DNA of 64,000 nucleotides from positions 1 through 64,000 of the forward strand of contig MPUH01000174.1 in the NCBI GenBank assembly GCA_001970955.1, written 5' to 3'. The translations under genes and the position numbers were made by a program. Numbering within the stretch: position 1 is the first letter of the stretch; every line of letters starts with the position of its first letter. This document shows positions 9,855 to 19,535 of the stretch, in pieces. The notes below the pieces were generated by a model that ran no database searches, had not been told where the DNA came from, and saw only the letters and a program-made list of their open reading frames with translations. This DNA is from Stentor coeruleus (lineage: Eukaryota; Ciliophora; Heterotrichea; Heterotrichida; Stentoridae).

Positions 9855-10502
9855 ATGGAAGAGGTTCCTTTCAAAAAGCAGCTTGCTAAAGATAGGAAAA
9901 AAAGTGAAGTAAAAGCTGTTGATACAACTTTTAAGCGAGCTAGCAAGCATGCACCTAAAGAAATGTCATCAAAAATGCCTGCTTCAAAAATTAAACCTAT
10001 TAAGTTCTATCGTTCTGATGAAGACCCTGAGAGTGGGAAGTTTGTAAAAAAGTTCAAACCTAAAGATCCTAGATTTGAGAATTATGCTGGGAATTTTAAT
10101 CAAGGACTTTTTGAAGCAAGCTATTCTTTCATGGATGATTATAGATCTAATGAACTATCTGAATTAGAAAAATCTTTACATGATACTGCTTATAGTGATC
10201 AATACGATTCTTTGAAAAAAGTTTATATGAAAAAAAAACAAGAGATTCAAAGATTTGAAGACCAAAACAGAGAAAATAAACTTAAAAGAAAGTTCAAGAA
10301 AGAAGAAAAAGAAAAGGTTCAGAAAGGAAAGAAACCTTTTTTCTTAAAGAAAGGGTTAATTAAGATGATGGCTATGAAAGAAAAAATGGAAGATCTTAAA
10401 GTTCAAGGAAAGTATGAAGACTATATAAGAAAGAAAAGAAAAAGAGAAAAGACCATGCAGAGATCTGAAGCATTTGCATTACCATCAGAGAGAAGAACTT
10501 AG
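9855..10502 (+). CDS. RRP36: rRNA processing protein RRP36 (DUF947)
   Basis: Nucleolar factor of the small-subunit processome, needed for early pre-rRNA cleavages leading to 18S rRNA. The 215-residue protein has the family signature FKRASKHAPKEMSSKMP (about 26-42), then DPRFENYAGNFNQGLFEASY and SFMDDYRSNELSELEKSL. A long basic helical region follows, with the C-terminal pattern KYEDYIRKKRKREK typical of RRP36. Length and order match the family. The ATG lies behind TATATAATATTAAC, and the first Lys-rich residues fit a nuclear protein. No intron is needed. Assignment is confident. Confidence 0.92.
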   Translation: MEEVPFKKQLAKDRKKSEVKAVDTTFKRASKHAPKEMSSKMPASKIKPIKFYRSDEDPESGKFVKKFKPKDPRFENYAGNFNQGLFEASYSFMDDYRSNELSELEKSLHDTAYSDQYDSLKKVYMKKKQEIQRFEDQNRENKLKRKFKKEEKEKVQKGKKPFFLKKGLIKMMAMKEKMEDLKVQGKYEDYIRKKRKREKTMQRSEAFALPSERRT

Positions 10503-10967
10503 TCAACTATTAGTATAAATTTACAAAAATTATTAGGTTTTCTATGATGATATAATTACTTATATTATTGTATTTTTGCTTTAACTATCACGATTTCTTA
10601 TTGTTATTTGCAGAAATTATAATAATCCCAACTGATAATCAAGTAAAAAATAATACATCATTGAAATTCCCTACAATCCACACTTAATACCCTAACTACT
10701 AATCAACTATAAATATAATAATCCCAACTGATAATCAAGTAAAAAATAATACATCATTGAAATTCCCTACAATCCACCCTAACTACTAATCAACTATAAA
10801 AAAAAAAAACACAACAAAAATTCCATATAATTTCGCCTTAACACCAAAATCAGTTTTTACCCATAAAACCTAAAAAAAACCAAATTTTCTGCATAAAATT
10901 CGTAAACTAAAAACCAAATCTTTCAATTCTTCCATAAAATAATAAAACTTACATAAATATCTAACTT
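10503..10967. other. Spacer with a roughly 90-bp tandem duplication
   Basis: The duplication at 10618-10798 fills much of this 465-bp spacer. The rest is A-rich leader of the small Tim gene. Confidence 0.5.
10618..10798. repeat. Imperfect tandem duplication, period 96 bp
   Basis: Copy 1 starts at 10618 and copy 2 at 10714, with the shared beginning TATAATAATCCCAACTGATA. They are identical for about 65 bp. Copy 1 then has roughly 10 extra bases before both end in CCCTAACTACTAATCAACTA. Confidence 0.85.
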
Positions 10968-11207
10968 ATGGACCCGACAATGCAAAATGTGGCAGCCAAA
11001 GCCAACCTGGAAACTATGAACAAGTAATCTCCATGTAGAATTGGCCGAGTCTGTACCAACAAATGCTTAGGTGATTATTCAAACTCTAGTCCAACTTTAA
11101 ATGAAGAAAAGTGCGTAGAAAACTGCATTTCTCTTGCTCAAAAGTTCCATGAGCTTGCAAACAAGGTGTTCCAAGATCAATCATTTAAGAAAATTCCTAG
11201 TAAATAA
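10968..11207 (+). CDS. Small Tim chaperone (Tim9/Tim10/Tim8/Tim13 family)
   Basis: Chaperone of the mitochondrial intermembrane space that escorts hydrophobic precursors. After removing a 15-nt intron (11024-11038) the gene encodes 74 residues with the diagnostic twin CX3C motif: CTNKC, a 15-residue spacer, then CVENC. Flanking helices contain SSPTLNEEK and SLAQKFHELANKVFQ. Length and spacing fit the family; which paralogue it is I cannot say. Without splicing, the frame stops at codon 20, so the gene is easily missed. Its TAA (11205-11207) directly abuts the stop of the converging gene at 11208. Confidence 0.87.
11024..11038 (+). other. 15-nt intron in the small Tim gene
   Basis: GTAATCTCCATGTAG, in phase 2, with A at position 10. 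Splicing restores the frame into the first CX3C motif. Confidence 0.88.
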
Positions 11208-11417
11208 TTAGCTTAAACCTGCACGAATTGCATCATCAAGCATTGCCTGGTTGTATATCTGGTCTGCGACGAACCTTCCATACCTCATAAGCAAAGCTGT
11301 AGTTGATACAAATAGTCCGATAGCTTTGTAGTGTTTCTTAGCTTGAGCTTTCTTCGCAGCTTCTCGTGGCCAAATGAAATCCTTGAGTTTTGCCAGACTA
11401 TCCTTGATGTCAACCAT
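11208..11417 (-). CDS. Small single-TM protein, unknown, possibly mitochondrial
   Basis: A 69-residue protein starting MVDIKDSLAKLKDFIWP. It has a basic amphipathic stretch (about 18-31) followed by a short hydrophobic segment (about 32-46) and a polar C-terminus. Upstream in-frame codons lack an ATG, so this Met is the start. Size, basic region and neighbour (a small Tim gene) would suit a subunit of a mitochondrial membrane complex, but no family is recognised. The gene converges on the small Tim gene with no base between the two stop codons. Confidence 0.6.
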   Translation of the reverse strand: MVDIKDSLAKLKDFIWPREAAKKAQAKKHYKAIGLFVSTTALLMRYGRFVADQIYNQAMLDDAIRAGLS

Positions 11418-12394
11418 TATTAGATAAAATTTCTTTAGGAGATAAGTAATTTTTATGCTTTGATTCAAAGAACTTTAAGATATTTTATGTTTTATAGGAA
11501 ATTAAGTTAATTTATAACTTTTTATCAATTCTAGGCAAATGATATTGAGTTTTTGTAATTTTGGTAAGTAAATGATGTATTATAGGGGATAATTTTTAAA
11601 ATATTTTATCATATCTTCCGTGTATTTTTTTTATTATATATGAGCTTTAGATTATAAAATGATTTTAAAATATAAATTATGTTAGAAATACTTGGTAAAG
11701 GACCATGCAAGTATTTTTCAAAGCAGCAGACAAGCACAAAACCGAAAAATCTTCTTAAAATTTATCAATTTTCCTTAAAAGTTAGGGTTAGTTTACGCTA
11801 TTTTTAAAATAAAAAATCTTTAGTGGTCTAAGTGGAATTTGCCTATACATATCAGATTTTAGGTAAAGAAGAGTTTAATTTGCTACAGAAACTCTTGTGT
11901 TTTTGATTATAAAAAATGAATTTCAGCTATAGATTCCTTTAGATATAATTTTTATGTATCCTTTATCTTGAGTGTATATTTCAGCATTTATTTTAAAATA
12001 TTTTATTATAATACAAGCCTAAGTTTTTTAGACTTTGAAATTTTTGTGTTTTAAATCAAGATATTGACTGGAAATATAAGATTATTAAAATTAAAATATT
12101 AGAATGTTTAAACTTGAATAAAGATATTTTTTAATTAAGAAAAACTTATGATTGATTATCTCTTGATATATGATGTTAGTATAAGTATCGCAAACATCGA
12201 AATTTGTTTTCAGTTAAGCAAAAAAAAATTTTTTTTTTTAAATATGAGAATAATATATGAAAGGACATATAATTATGAAGAAGAAGTTGGATATTAACAA
12301 TTTAGAAAATGCTTTCAATCTTAATTGATCTTTTTTTATATAACATTATTTTTATTTATCATATTTTTATCATCAAATTAACTTATAATATAAT
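11418..12394. other. AT-rich spacer
   Basis: About 980 bp. It contains a 43-codon ATG frame near 11681 (MLEILGKGPCKYFSKQQTST) with no family match, so I do not call it. Nothing else supportable. Confidence 0.35.
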
Positions 12395-12601
12395 ATGGGA
12401 GGCTGTTACTCTTGCTTTAAAGATACTCGGGCAAAAGAAGGAGATATAACGTTAAACTTTACAAAAGAAGAGCAAAATCGTGTTATTTTACTTCAGAATC
12501 TTCTTAGAGGGTTCATTGATAGGAAAAAAGCTGTAAGTATTGGTAGACTAAAATACCATAAAAAGAATAATTCAAGAAGTAACAAAAATATAAGCATATA
12601 A
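12395..12601 (+). CDS. Small IQ-motif protein with myristoylation-type N-terminus
   Basis: A 68-residue protein beginning MGGCYSC, a strong N-myristoylation plus palmitoylation signal. It has an IQ-like calmodulin-binding helix VILLQNLLRGFIDRKKA (about 31-47; IQ core LQnllRGfidRkk) and a basic tail. Inferred role: membrane-tethered calmodulin binder. The 3' end lies in a 33-bp duplication (12562-12594 and 12623-12655), so the present C-terminus may have been altered by that event. No larger family is recognised, and a truncated gene is possible. Confidence 0.6.
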   Translation: MGGCYSCFKDTRAKEGDITLNFTKEEQNRVILLQNLLRGFIDRKKAVSIGRLKYHKKNNSRSNKNISI

Positions 12602-12655
12602 TTAAAAAATAAAATTTATTATAAAGAATAATTCAAGAAGTAACAAAAATATAAG
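12562..12655. repeat. 33-bp direct repeat, two copies
   Basis: Identical copies at 12562-12594 and 12623-12655 (begins AAAGAATAATTCAAGAAGTA). The first lies in the coding end of the IQ-motif gene, the second beyond its stop. Confidence 0.85.
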
Positions 12656-13208
12656 ATAGTCTTTAAAATTAAAATATAATTTTGTATTTAGATTTTTATG
12701 ATAAAGTTTGAAGAATCTAGCAAGGTATTTTCTCAGCACAAACTCTTTTAATCATGAAGAAACCAGGCCATTTCCAGATATGCAGATTAAATTATCATGT
12801 CCAAAAAGTATCGGAATGAGTATTATATATTATTAGTTCATATCATTCTGATCTGTAGAAGAGAAAAAGTATATCTACTTAGGCAATTGAGATTTAATAA
12901 GAAAATACAATAAAATTCAAGTCTTAGGGCAACTATTCCCTTTAAATAATCATAAAGAAATTAAAATTGGCTGAACTTTATGAAAATAAACATAATATAT
13001 TCCTCAAGAGCCATTGTAAAAAATATCTTAAATATATTTAACTGTGCCACAAGCCATTATTTATTCCAACAATTTACATTGTAAATAAAATATTAAAAAA
13101 ATACAATTATCATATAAAAAACCAAAGCATCATCTAAGTTGTTACAAAAAAACTTTTTATACAAATCATGATAAAAATCCTCATCTTAATTATTTTATCT
13201 ATTATCTA
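12656..13208. other. AT-rich spacer
   Basis: Nothing supportable. Short frames between stops near 12700-12960 may be coding debris but match nothing I recognise. Confidence 0.3.
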
Positions 13209-13799
13209 TCATATTCTTGACACATCACGGATCTGTAAGTCCCCAGCCATGCCAAGAAAATTCCTAATATCCCTAGTTTTCTCTATAGCTCTTTTCCTGC
13301 TTTTAGTTTCTAAAATCCTTAAAGGCATTAATTGCTTAAACACGACTAAAACCTTATAATGTATAGTATCAGTAAATTCATTCTTCTGCCCTTCTCTTTG
13401 TAAGCTTACATTAGTAATATCCATTAAACTTGCACTCATACCTTTCCACTTATAACAAAAAATCCACTTATTATGCGTAAACAAACCACTCGACTTGTCA
13501 AACTTAACAACTTCGATTTTCCCACACAAAAAAACTACAACAGCAAAAACATAAAGCAAAACAATAACAAAATATTCCCACCAATTATGCCCTTGATATG
13601 TATTAAATATTTTCTTGCTTATCAAATTCGCCAGCAAAAAACTCGCGGCAAAAATCGCCAAAAACGACAATCCCCATAAGCTCCAAGGAAGTCTTCTCAT
13701 AGATAAACTTGTATCATAATTTTCAGATATTTGAATATGATTCAGATCAATTTCTTCAGCATCCTTAACTTCTTCATTATCATTATCAGGTCTTCTCAT
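13209..13799 (-). CDS. Two-TM protein of unknown function
   Basis: A 196-residue protein with an acidic N-terminus, two membrane segments (about 42-62 and 75-95) and a cytosolic C-terminal region of about 100 residues. Alternating beta-like stretches (KIEVVKFDKSSGLFTHN, ITNVSLQREG, HYKVLVVFKQ, LRILETKS) and a closing helix give a PH-like outline. That fold is inference; no named family is recognised. This is the only gene in the window ending in TGA, and the next codon is TAG, so reading TGA as sense would add only one residue. Confidence 0.65.
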   Translation of the reverse strand: MRRPDNDNEEVKDAEEIDLNHIQISENYDTSLSMRRLPWSLWGLSFLAIFAASFLLANLISKKIFNTYQGHNWWEYFVIVLLYVFAVVVFLCGKIEVVKFDKSSGLFTHNKWIFCYKWKGMSASLMDITNVSLQREGQKNEFTDTIHYKVLVVFKQLMPLRILETKSRKRAIEKTRDIRNFLGMAGDLQIRDVSRI

Positions 13800-14526
13800 A
13801 TATAATATATAAATTAACTTTTATATTTTTAGAATATTAAAAAATAAGATTGTGGGTATTACTATGAAGATAGAATTTATAAAGGAAATAGATGGACTTG
13901 AGGATATTTATATTGATGAAATTGTTTTTTTTTTGGTTTCTGGAGGACTGGATTATGATGGGGTTTATAATAAATTATTTTATGGGCTAAGGAAAAAGGA
14001 ATTGTGAAGATTTTTTTAGAAAAAGTATAGTTTTATGGAAAGATATTGAGAGATTAAGGGTTGAGACTGAGGGATGTTGGGGAAAAACTTTGATATTTTG
14101 GTAAGGCTGGATTTGGATTAAGAGTTAGAGCTATTTATAGACTAGGGGTAATTTGAGAGTAGATAACAGAGGCTAGTGATATTCAAAATGTTTTTATATA
14201 TCGTGATTTTCAAATGTTTTTATTATTGATTTATGAATGGATCTTTAGGTGTAATACTCTATGTGATAAGAAAAGAGTTTTATGTATTTATTTATAATAG
14301 TTTTAGCTTTATATATAATAGTCTAAACCTAACCAAATTATCATAACTAATATATTCATTTAGCACACATATAGTAAAAAATCAAAAATTTGTATATTAT
14401 TCCAGTCATATTTTATATTTTTATAGTCTTATATAAATGCATCTACATCAGAATAGAATAGAAAATCCTTTATAAATTCCAAAATCATATTAAAGCTAAA
14501 CATTTGTTTAAAGTATATTATAAAAA
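13800..14526. other. AT-rich spacer
   Basis: About 730 bp. It holds a 46-codon ATG frame at 13864 (MKIEFIKEIDGLEDIYIDEI) without recognisable homology. Its last bases form the short leader of the aspartyl-protease homologue. Confidence 0.3.
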
Positions 14527-15744
14527 ATGATAATCTTGTTTGTTTTCAAGATTGCTCTAGCATACAAATCTTCAGAAATCAAAGATTCACTCATTCTTCC
14601 TGTTATCGATTCTCTTTTTGGAAAATATGCTACCTTAAAATTAGGTGGAAACTACAAAAACAATCAAGCAATGTATTCTGTAAGTGTATTTCTTGGAAAC
14701 CCTGCTAAAGAATTTAATCTTTTACTTGACATAAACTCTTATGTAATAAATATTTAGCATACATGGGTTGAAGAAAAACAATGTAAAGTTTGTAATGGAT
14801 TTCAAAATCAATATTCGCCTGAAGACTCTTTAACTTTTTTAAACCTAAGTGTCAAAGCATTTGGAGAGGTAAAAACTATATAGTCTCCTTATTATTGTTC
14901 ATTTTCAGGCTATTCTGTTTCAGATTTCCTTTCTTTATACAGTGATATTAGTGTTATTTCTACAAGAATACCATTTGCCATGGCAAATTATGATAATCAA
15001 TGTACTAAAACTAATTTTGATGGAAGTTTAGGCTTAGCACCTCTTGCGATTTTTACACCAACACCAATTATCAACTATTTTAATACTTCAAATGAAATAT
15101 CTGAAAGTGTTTTTGCTATTTACTTAAATAACTTCACGTCAAAATCAGGATATTTTACCCCTTCTTCAAGTCTTATGATTGGGAATTTTAATTTATCGGA
15201 TTATAGTTCAAACCCAGAATCAGTTTTTTATATCTCAACAGTTGAGAATTCTTCTAAGTGGAAAGTGGTTTTTGATGAATTAATTGTAGGGAAATGGTCA
15301 TCTCCTTTAAATGTAAATGTAATTATATCAAGTACTTCTACTAAAATTCAAGGGGATATAAATGATTTAATATCTTTTGCCCCTGATTTTAAACTTTTAG
15401 GTCTTGAGTGTTATATAGTACCTAATATTTTTGTTTTTTATTGCTTGACTGATGATCCAAATATATTACCTGATTTAGTATTCAAGTATAAAAATTCAAC
15501 TATTGTTTTCCCTTCTTCAAATATATGGGAATGCAAAAAAAAAAATTGCACGATGGATGTAATTTTTGACGATGGAGGATTTTGGGTATTTGGGCAGAGT
15601 GTTTTACAGAGTTATTTTACAATTTTTAACTATGATAATCAAAGTATTGGATTTGCACCTGCGATTTCAGCTGAGTTCCATGAAAAGCAGAATTCTATGT
15701 CTGTTTGGATTGCCATTAGTTTTTTAGTTAGCATAATTATTTAG
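14527..15744 (+). CDS. Pepsin-family (A1) aspartyl protease homologue, probably inactive
   Basis: With two 15-nt introns removed (14743-14757 and 14869-14883) the gene encodes 395 residues. It starts with a signal peptide (MIILFVFKIALAY). The pepsin fold is visible: ATLKLGG..YSVSVFLGNPAKEFNLLLD near the N-terminus, FDGSLGLAP in the middle, and a closing FTIFNYDNQSIGFAP. The first catalytic motif DTGS reads DINS. The second, normally DTGTS, reads SSTSTK and so lacks the Asp. The enzyme is therefore predicted inactive; that follows from the family mechanism and is untested. A hydrophobic C-terminus (about 380-395) suggests a GPI or membrane anchor at the surface. Many Asn-X-Ser/Thr sites agree with secretion. 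Confidence 0.82.
14743..14757 (+). other. 15-nt intron 1 of the aspartyl-protease homologue
   Basis: GTAATAAATATTTAG, phase 0, ends in an in-frame TAG, A at position 10. Confidence 0.87.
14869..14883 (+). other. 15-nt intron 2 of the aspartyl-protease homologue
   Basis: GTAAAAACTATATAG, phase 0, ends in an in-frame TAG, A at position 10. Confidence 0.87.
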
Positions 15745-16071
15745 AATAATTAATCTATTACTTGAAGAAGAGTTTCAAAAAGTGCAAAATTTCCTAGATT
15801 TCACTATTAGAAACTACAAAAAGGAAGCAATAAAACCCTTTATTGTTGTATTACGTAATAAAAAATGTCAATCAACACTAACTTAAAGATATCCCAAAAC
15901 ATTAGTAAAAGATTCAAATACTAAAAACCCATATCTATTAAGTAAATAAAATATAAATTCATTTACAATCTTTCAAATTCCTATTACAATTCAAATTAAT
16001 TTCAATCATTTAATACATCTAAATAGTATATTTGAAATAATTAGACCTCCATAGCTTAACACAATAAATTA
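15745..16071. other. Spacer upstream of kinesin
   Basis: 327 bp, AT-rich; no feature seen beyond the 5' flank of kinesin. Confidence 0.35.
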
Positions 16072-18357
16072 ATGGATCGAACGCGAAGTATGAGGTTTGG
16101 TGATGATGAACCAGAAGCAAAAGGAAACGTGACTGTAGTTTGTAGGTTTCGACCTCTTAATCAAAAAGAAAAAGACATGAATGATAAACCTTGTGTTGAT
16201 TTTGGCTCTGATGGAAAAACAGTAGTAGTAAAAAGCCAATACGAAAACCAAGGCCCACAAACATTCAATTTTGATATTGTATTTAACCCAGATTCAACAC
16301 AAAACAGCGTTTATGAAGGTGCAGCTAAACCAATAGTAAATTCAGTACTTGAAGGATTTAATGGAACAGTACTAACCTATGGGCAAACTTCATCAGGAAA
16401 AACACATACAATGACAGGCCCAGATATGGACGATATAAACCAAAAAGGTATTATTCCTAGAATGGTTAAAACTGTATTTTCTCATATTGAAAACTGTGAT
16501 GATACCTTAGAATTTGCTGTGAAGGTAGCATATTGTGAGATTTACTTGGAAAAAATTAGAGATCTTTTGAAACCTGAAAAAAGTAACTTGAAAATTTCTG
16601 AAGATAAAGCAAGAGGTGTGTATATCGTAGATTTAACTGAAGAGTATGTATCAAATGAAGATGAGGTTTATGGATTGATGAAAATGGGACAAAAAAATAG
16701 AGAAGTTGGTTTTACAAACATGAATGAAGGAAGTTCAAGATCTCATGCAATTTTCAGTTTGACTGTATCTCAAACAAATACAAGAGATTTATCTGCTAAA
16801 TCAGGTAAATTATATTTGGTCGATTTAGCAGGGTCAGAAAAAGTTGGAAAAACTGGAGCTGAAGGTAAACGTTTAGACGAAGCGAAAAATATAAATAAAT
16901 CCCTTTCTACTTTAGGTCTTGTGATTTTTTCATTGACAGATGGTAAATCGACTCATGTTCCTTATCGTGATTCAAAACTTACAAGAGTTCTTCAGGATTC
17001 ATTAGGAGGTAATTCGAAAACAATGCTTATTATTACTTGTTCACCTGCAAGTTATAATGAAGCTGAGACTATTAGTACATTAAGATTTGGGATAAGAGCA
17101 AAAGCTGTTAAAAATAAACCAAAAGTTAATAAAGAGTATTCTGTTGCTGAACTAAAATTATTACTCAGCCAGGCTAATGAATTAATAAATAAAAAAGATA
17201 TAAGAATCATCTGGCTTGAAAAACATTTTACTGAAATTGGAGGGACTATTCCTGCTGATATTGAAGGAGAAGAACTTAAAGAAGAAACTTTAGCTTCAAC
17301 TCAAGAATATCATGAAGTTATGGGGATTTTAGAAAGCGAAAAACAGAAACTTGTTGAAGAAATGGAGTTGACAGCTTCTCTTAAGCAAGATATTAGCAAT
17401 GTTAGCGCTAAAAATACTAATCTTATGAGAGAAAATGAAAATTTAAATGCACAGTTGATGTCACTGATATTTACAATGAATGAAATTGAAGATAAATTAT
17501 CAGATAGCCAGGAAGAATGCTTAAAAGCTAAGGCTAAAGGGGAATTACAGGAAAAGCAAATAAAAGTTCTTGAAGATTCATTAAAATCTCAGGAAAAAAA
17601 AATCGAAGAACAAAATAATGAAATTAACAGAATTCCGATTGATTTTATCCCTATTGCAGAAAAAGAACATTTGCTTAAAGAAATCAAAGAACTTAAAACT
17701 AGATATAATTTGCAAGAGGAAATTCTTAAAGCTAGTTACACAAAGATTATTGATGAGACAAATGATTCGTTTAAAGATAAATTTACTGAGAAATTTTCAG
17801 GAAATACCCCAAACTTTGAAGAAATGGCTCGTTTCTTTGAAATTGAGCGTGAAAATTGGACAAATGAACATAAAAATTTATTAAGCGATTTAGAAAATAA
17901 AAAAACTATCATTGAAGAACTTGAAAATGATAAAGAACAATCAAGATTAACTTATGAAGCATTAGAAAAAGATAAAGTTGAAAATGATCAAAAACTTAAA
18001 GATAAAGTTAACAATCTTGGAAAAATTCTTGAACAACTTACAGTTTCTTATCAATTACTTGCAACTAAATATCATAAAAGTAAGTCAGAAATAAAAATAA
18101 GAGAAAATAAATTATTACAAAGTAAAGAAAAAATACTAAAAATGAATAATTATATAAGGAAACAGAATGAAGAAATCAATGAACTTAAGATTAAACTAGA
18201 GCATTTGGATGAAGAACAAATTGAGAAAAATATTGATAATGCTCCTAAAGCTAGTCATGCTAAGATTAAGAAATCAGTAAAAGGTGGAGGAAATAATGCT
18301 AGAGTAATGGGCTTATTATTTAACAAGCCAGGGATAAATAAGCAAACTCCTAATTAG
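16072..18357 (+). CDS. Kinesin-1-type heavy chain (N-terminal motor)
   Basis: Plus-end-directed microtubule motor of 761 residues. The motor domain (about 17-350) has the P-loop GQTSSGKTHTM at 104-114, switch I with NEGSSRSHAIFSL, switch II VDLAGSEKVGKTGAEG, and YRDSKLTRVLQDSLGGNSKT. P-loop and switch sequences match the kinesin-1 (KIF5) subfamily best. A neck and long discontinuous coiled coil follow (about 355-735), and then a short basic tail (KIKKSVKGGGNNARVMG). The tail lacks an obvious QIAKPIRP regulatory motif, so autoinhibition may differ. It converges with the PKA regulatory subunit gene, with 14 bp between stops. Confidence 0.94.
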   Translation: MDRTRSMRFGDDEPEAKGNVTVVCRFRPLNQKEKDMNDKPCVDFGSDGKTVVVKSQYENQGPQTFNFDIVFNPDSTQNSVYEGAAKPIVNSVLEGFNGTVLTYGQTSSGKTHTMTGPDMDDINQKGIIPRMVKTVFSHIENCDDTLEFAVKVAYCEIYLEKIRDLLKPEKSNLKISEDKARGVYIVDLTEEYVSNEDEVYGLMKMGQKNREVGFTNMNEGSSRSHAIFSLTVSQTNTRDLSAKSGKLYLVDLAGSEKVGKTGAEGKRLDEAKNINKSLSTLGLVIFSLTDGKSTHVPYRDSKLTRVLQDSLGGNSKTMLIITCSPASYNEAETISTLRFGIRAKAVKNKPKVNKEYSVAELKLLLSQANELINKKDIRIIWLEKHFTEIGGTIPADIEGEELKEETLASTQEYHEVMGILESEKQKLVEEMELTASLKQDISNVSAKNTNLMRENENLNAQLMSLIFTMNEIEDKLSDSQEECLKAKAKGELQEKQIKVLEDSLKSQEKKIEEQNNEINRIPIDFIPIAEKEHLLKEIKELKTRYNLQEEILKASYTKIIDETNDSFKDKFTEKFSGNTPNFEEMARFFEIERENWTNEHKNLLSDLENKKTIIEELENDKEQSRLTYEALEKDKVENDQKLKDKVNNLGKILEQLTVSYQLLATKYHKSKSEIKIRENKLLQSKEKILKMNNYIRKQNEEINELKIKLEHLDEEQIEKNIDNAPKASHAKIKKSVKGGGNNARVMGLLFNKPGINKQTPN

Positions 18358-18371
18358 ATTAATTAGTTCAA

Positions 18372-19535
18372 TTATATTACTGCATGAGTTGAAGCTTCTC
18401 TCAAATCTTCTTTAATTAATTTCATCAATGTATCAATAACCTGTTCTGGGATTCTATAAACAGCACATTCATTTTCTGCTTTTATTGTATCAGCTTGTTC
18501 CTCAAGGTCAAATATAGCTCTTCCCCCAAGAATCTGACTATCCTTTAAATCCTGAACTTTTTTCCCATTCTTTAATGCAACAGCCTTACCTTTTTCAACA
18601 ATATAAAAATATCTATCAGTCGATGCAATCTTTATTTCATTTCCAGAATCATAAATTAAATAACTTGAATGTTTTGCCAATTCTTTAATCATTTCAGAAT
18701 CAAGTTTCTCTAAATAAATCCTACGAAAAGGTATAACATTTTTAATAAAATCTCTGAATTTTGATCCAGTTGGAATCATAGCTTGTACAATAATTTTTTT
18801 ATAAGTTAGCCTATCTAATTTCCATAACTGAACATCTGTAATTGACTATTTATATTTTACTTTAATAGTAGCTCCTCTAATATTTCCATACATAATCGAA
18901 GCTTCCCCAAAACTATCCCCAGGTCCATATTCACAAACAAATCCTCTTTCTTCAACAAAAACACTTAGTTTTCCTGATTGAATAAAAAAACATGAGTTAC
19001 CCTCTTCATGCTGTTTTACAATAATTGTATTTGGAGGAAGTGTTAAAGATTCAAAAGCTAATGCAACAATTTCTAAATTTGAGTCTCCTATATGTGAAAA
19101 TAATGCATTGTTTTTTATAATTCTTTTCAATTCTTCTTGTACTTCTGGGGTTTTTGGGTTAACTGGAGGACTCCATGATAGACTTTCTTCAAGCATTGAT
19201 TCCCCGCAAACTGAACCTCGCCTTTGTACTGTAAAACCTTCAGGGTATTCGAATTTAGAGTTTTTGTTTGGAGATTCTTGTGTTGGATCTTTTGTGATTT
19301 GTATTTTTATTGGCTCTTCAAATATCAAATCTTTTTCTAATTCTGGGAATTCGTATTTTAGACTTTCATCTGATGGAATAGCCCTACATAAAGCTAGTGC
19401 GAGGTAGTTTTTTGGACTCTTTGGCCGGATGTTTATTAGATCTTCAATAGCAATGCTTAAATATCTTTTAAAATCTTCAAGTTCGTTAGGAGGCATAAAT
19501 AAATCCAAGTTTTCGCTACCTTTTGCAATATTCAT
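18372..19535 (-). CDS. cAMP-dependent protein kinase regulatory subunit (RII-like)
   Basis: Binds and inhibits the PKA catalytic subunit until a cyclic nucleotide binds. With a 15-nt intron (18846-18860) removed it encodes 382 residues. An N-terminal docking-like helix (about 19-50, with LINIRPKSPKNYLALAL) resembles the RII dimerisation domain. RRGSVCGES (105-113) matches the RII inhibitory/autophosphorylation site. Domain A keeps the phosphate-binding cassette FGEASIMYGNIRGAT with E211 and R220, followed by TDVQLWKLDRLTYKKII as in PKA-R. In domain B the equivalent stretch (about 330-345, ILGGRAIFDLEEQADT) has lost both Glu and Arg. Domain B probably does not bind nucleotide. Confidence 0.88.
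18846..18860 (-). other. 15-nt intron in the PKA regulatory subunit gene
   Basis: On the minus strand GTAAAATATAAATAG, phase 0, ends in an in-frame TAG, A at position 10. It falls between ATIK and SITDVQLW of domain A. Confidence 0.88.

Noticed and set aside
11780-11800. Telomere-like GTTAGGGTTAG
   Set aside because: Less than two full repeats inside a spacer; no array and no chromosome end.
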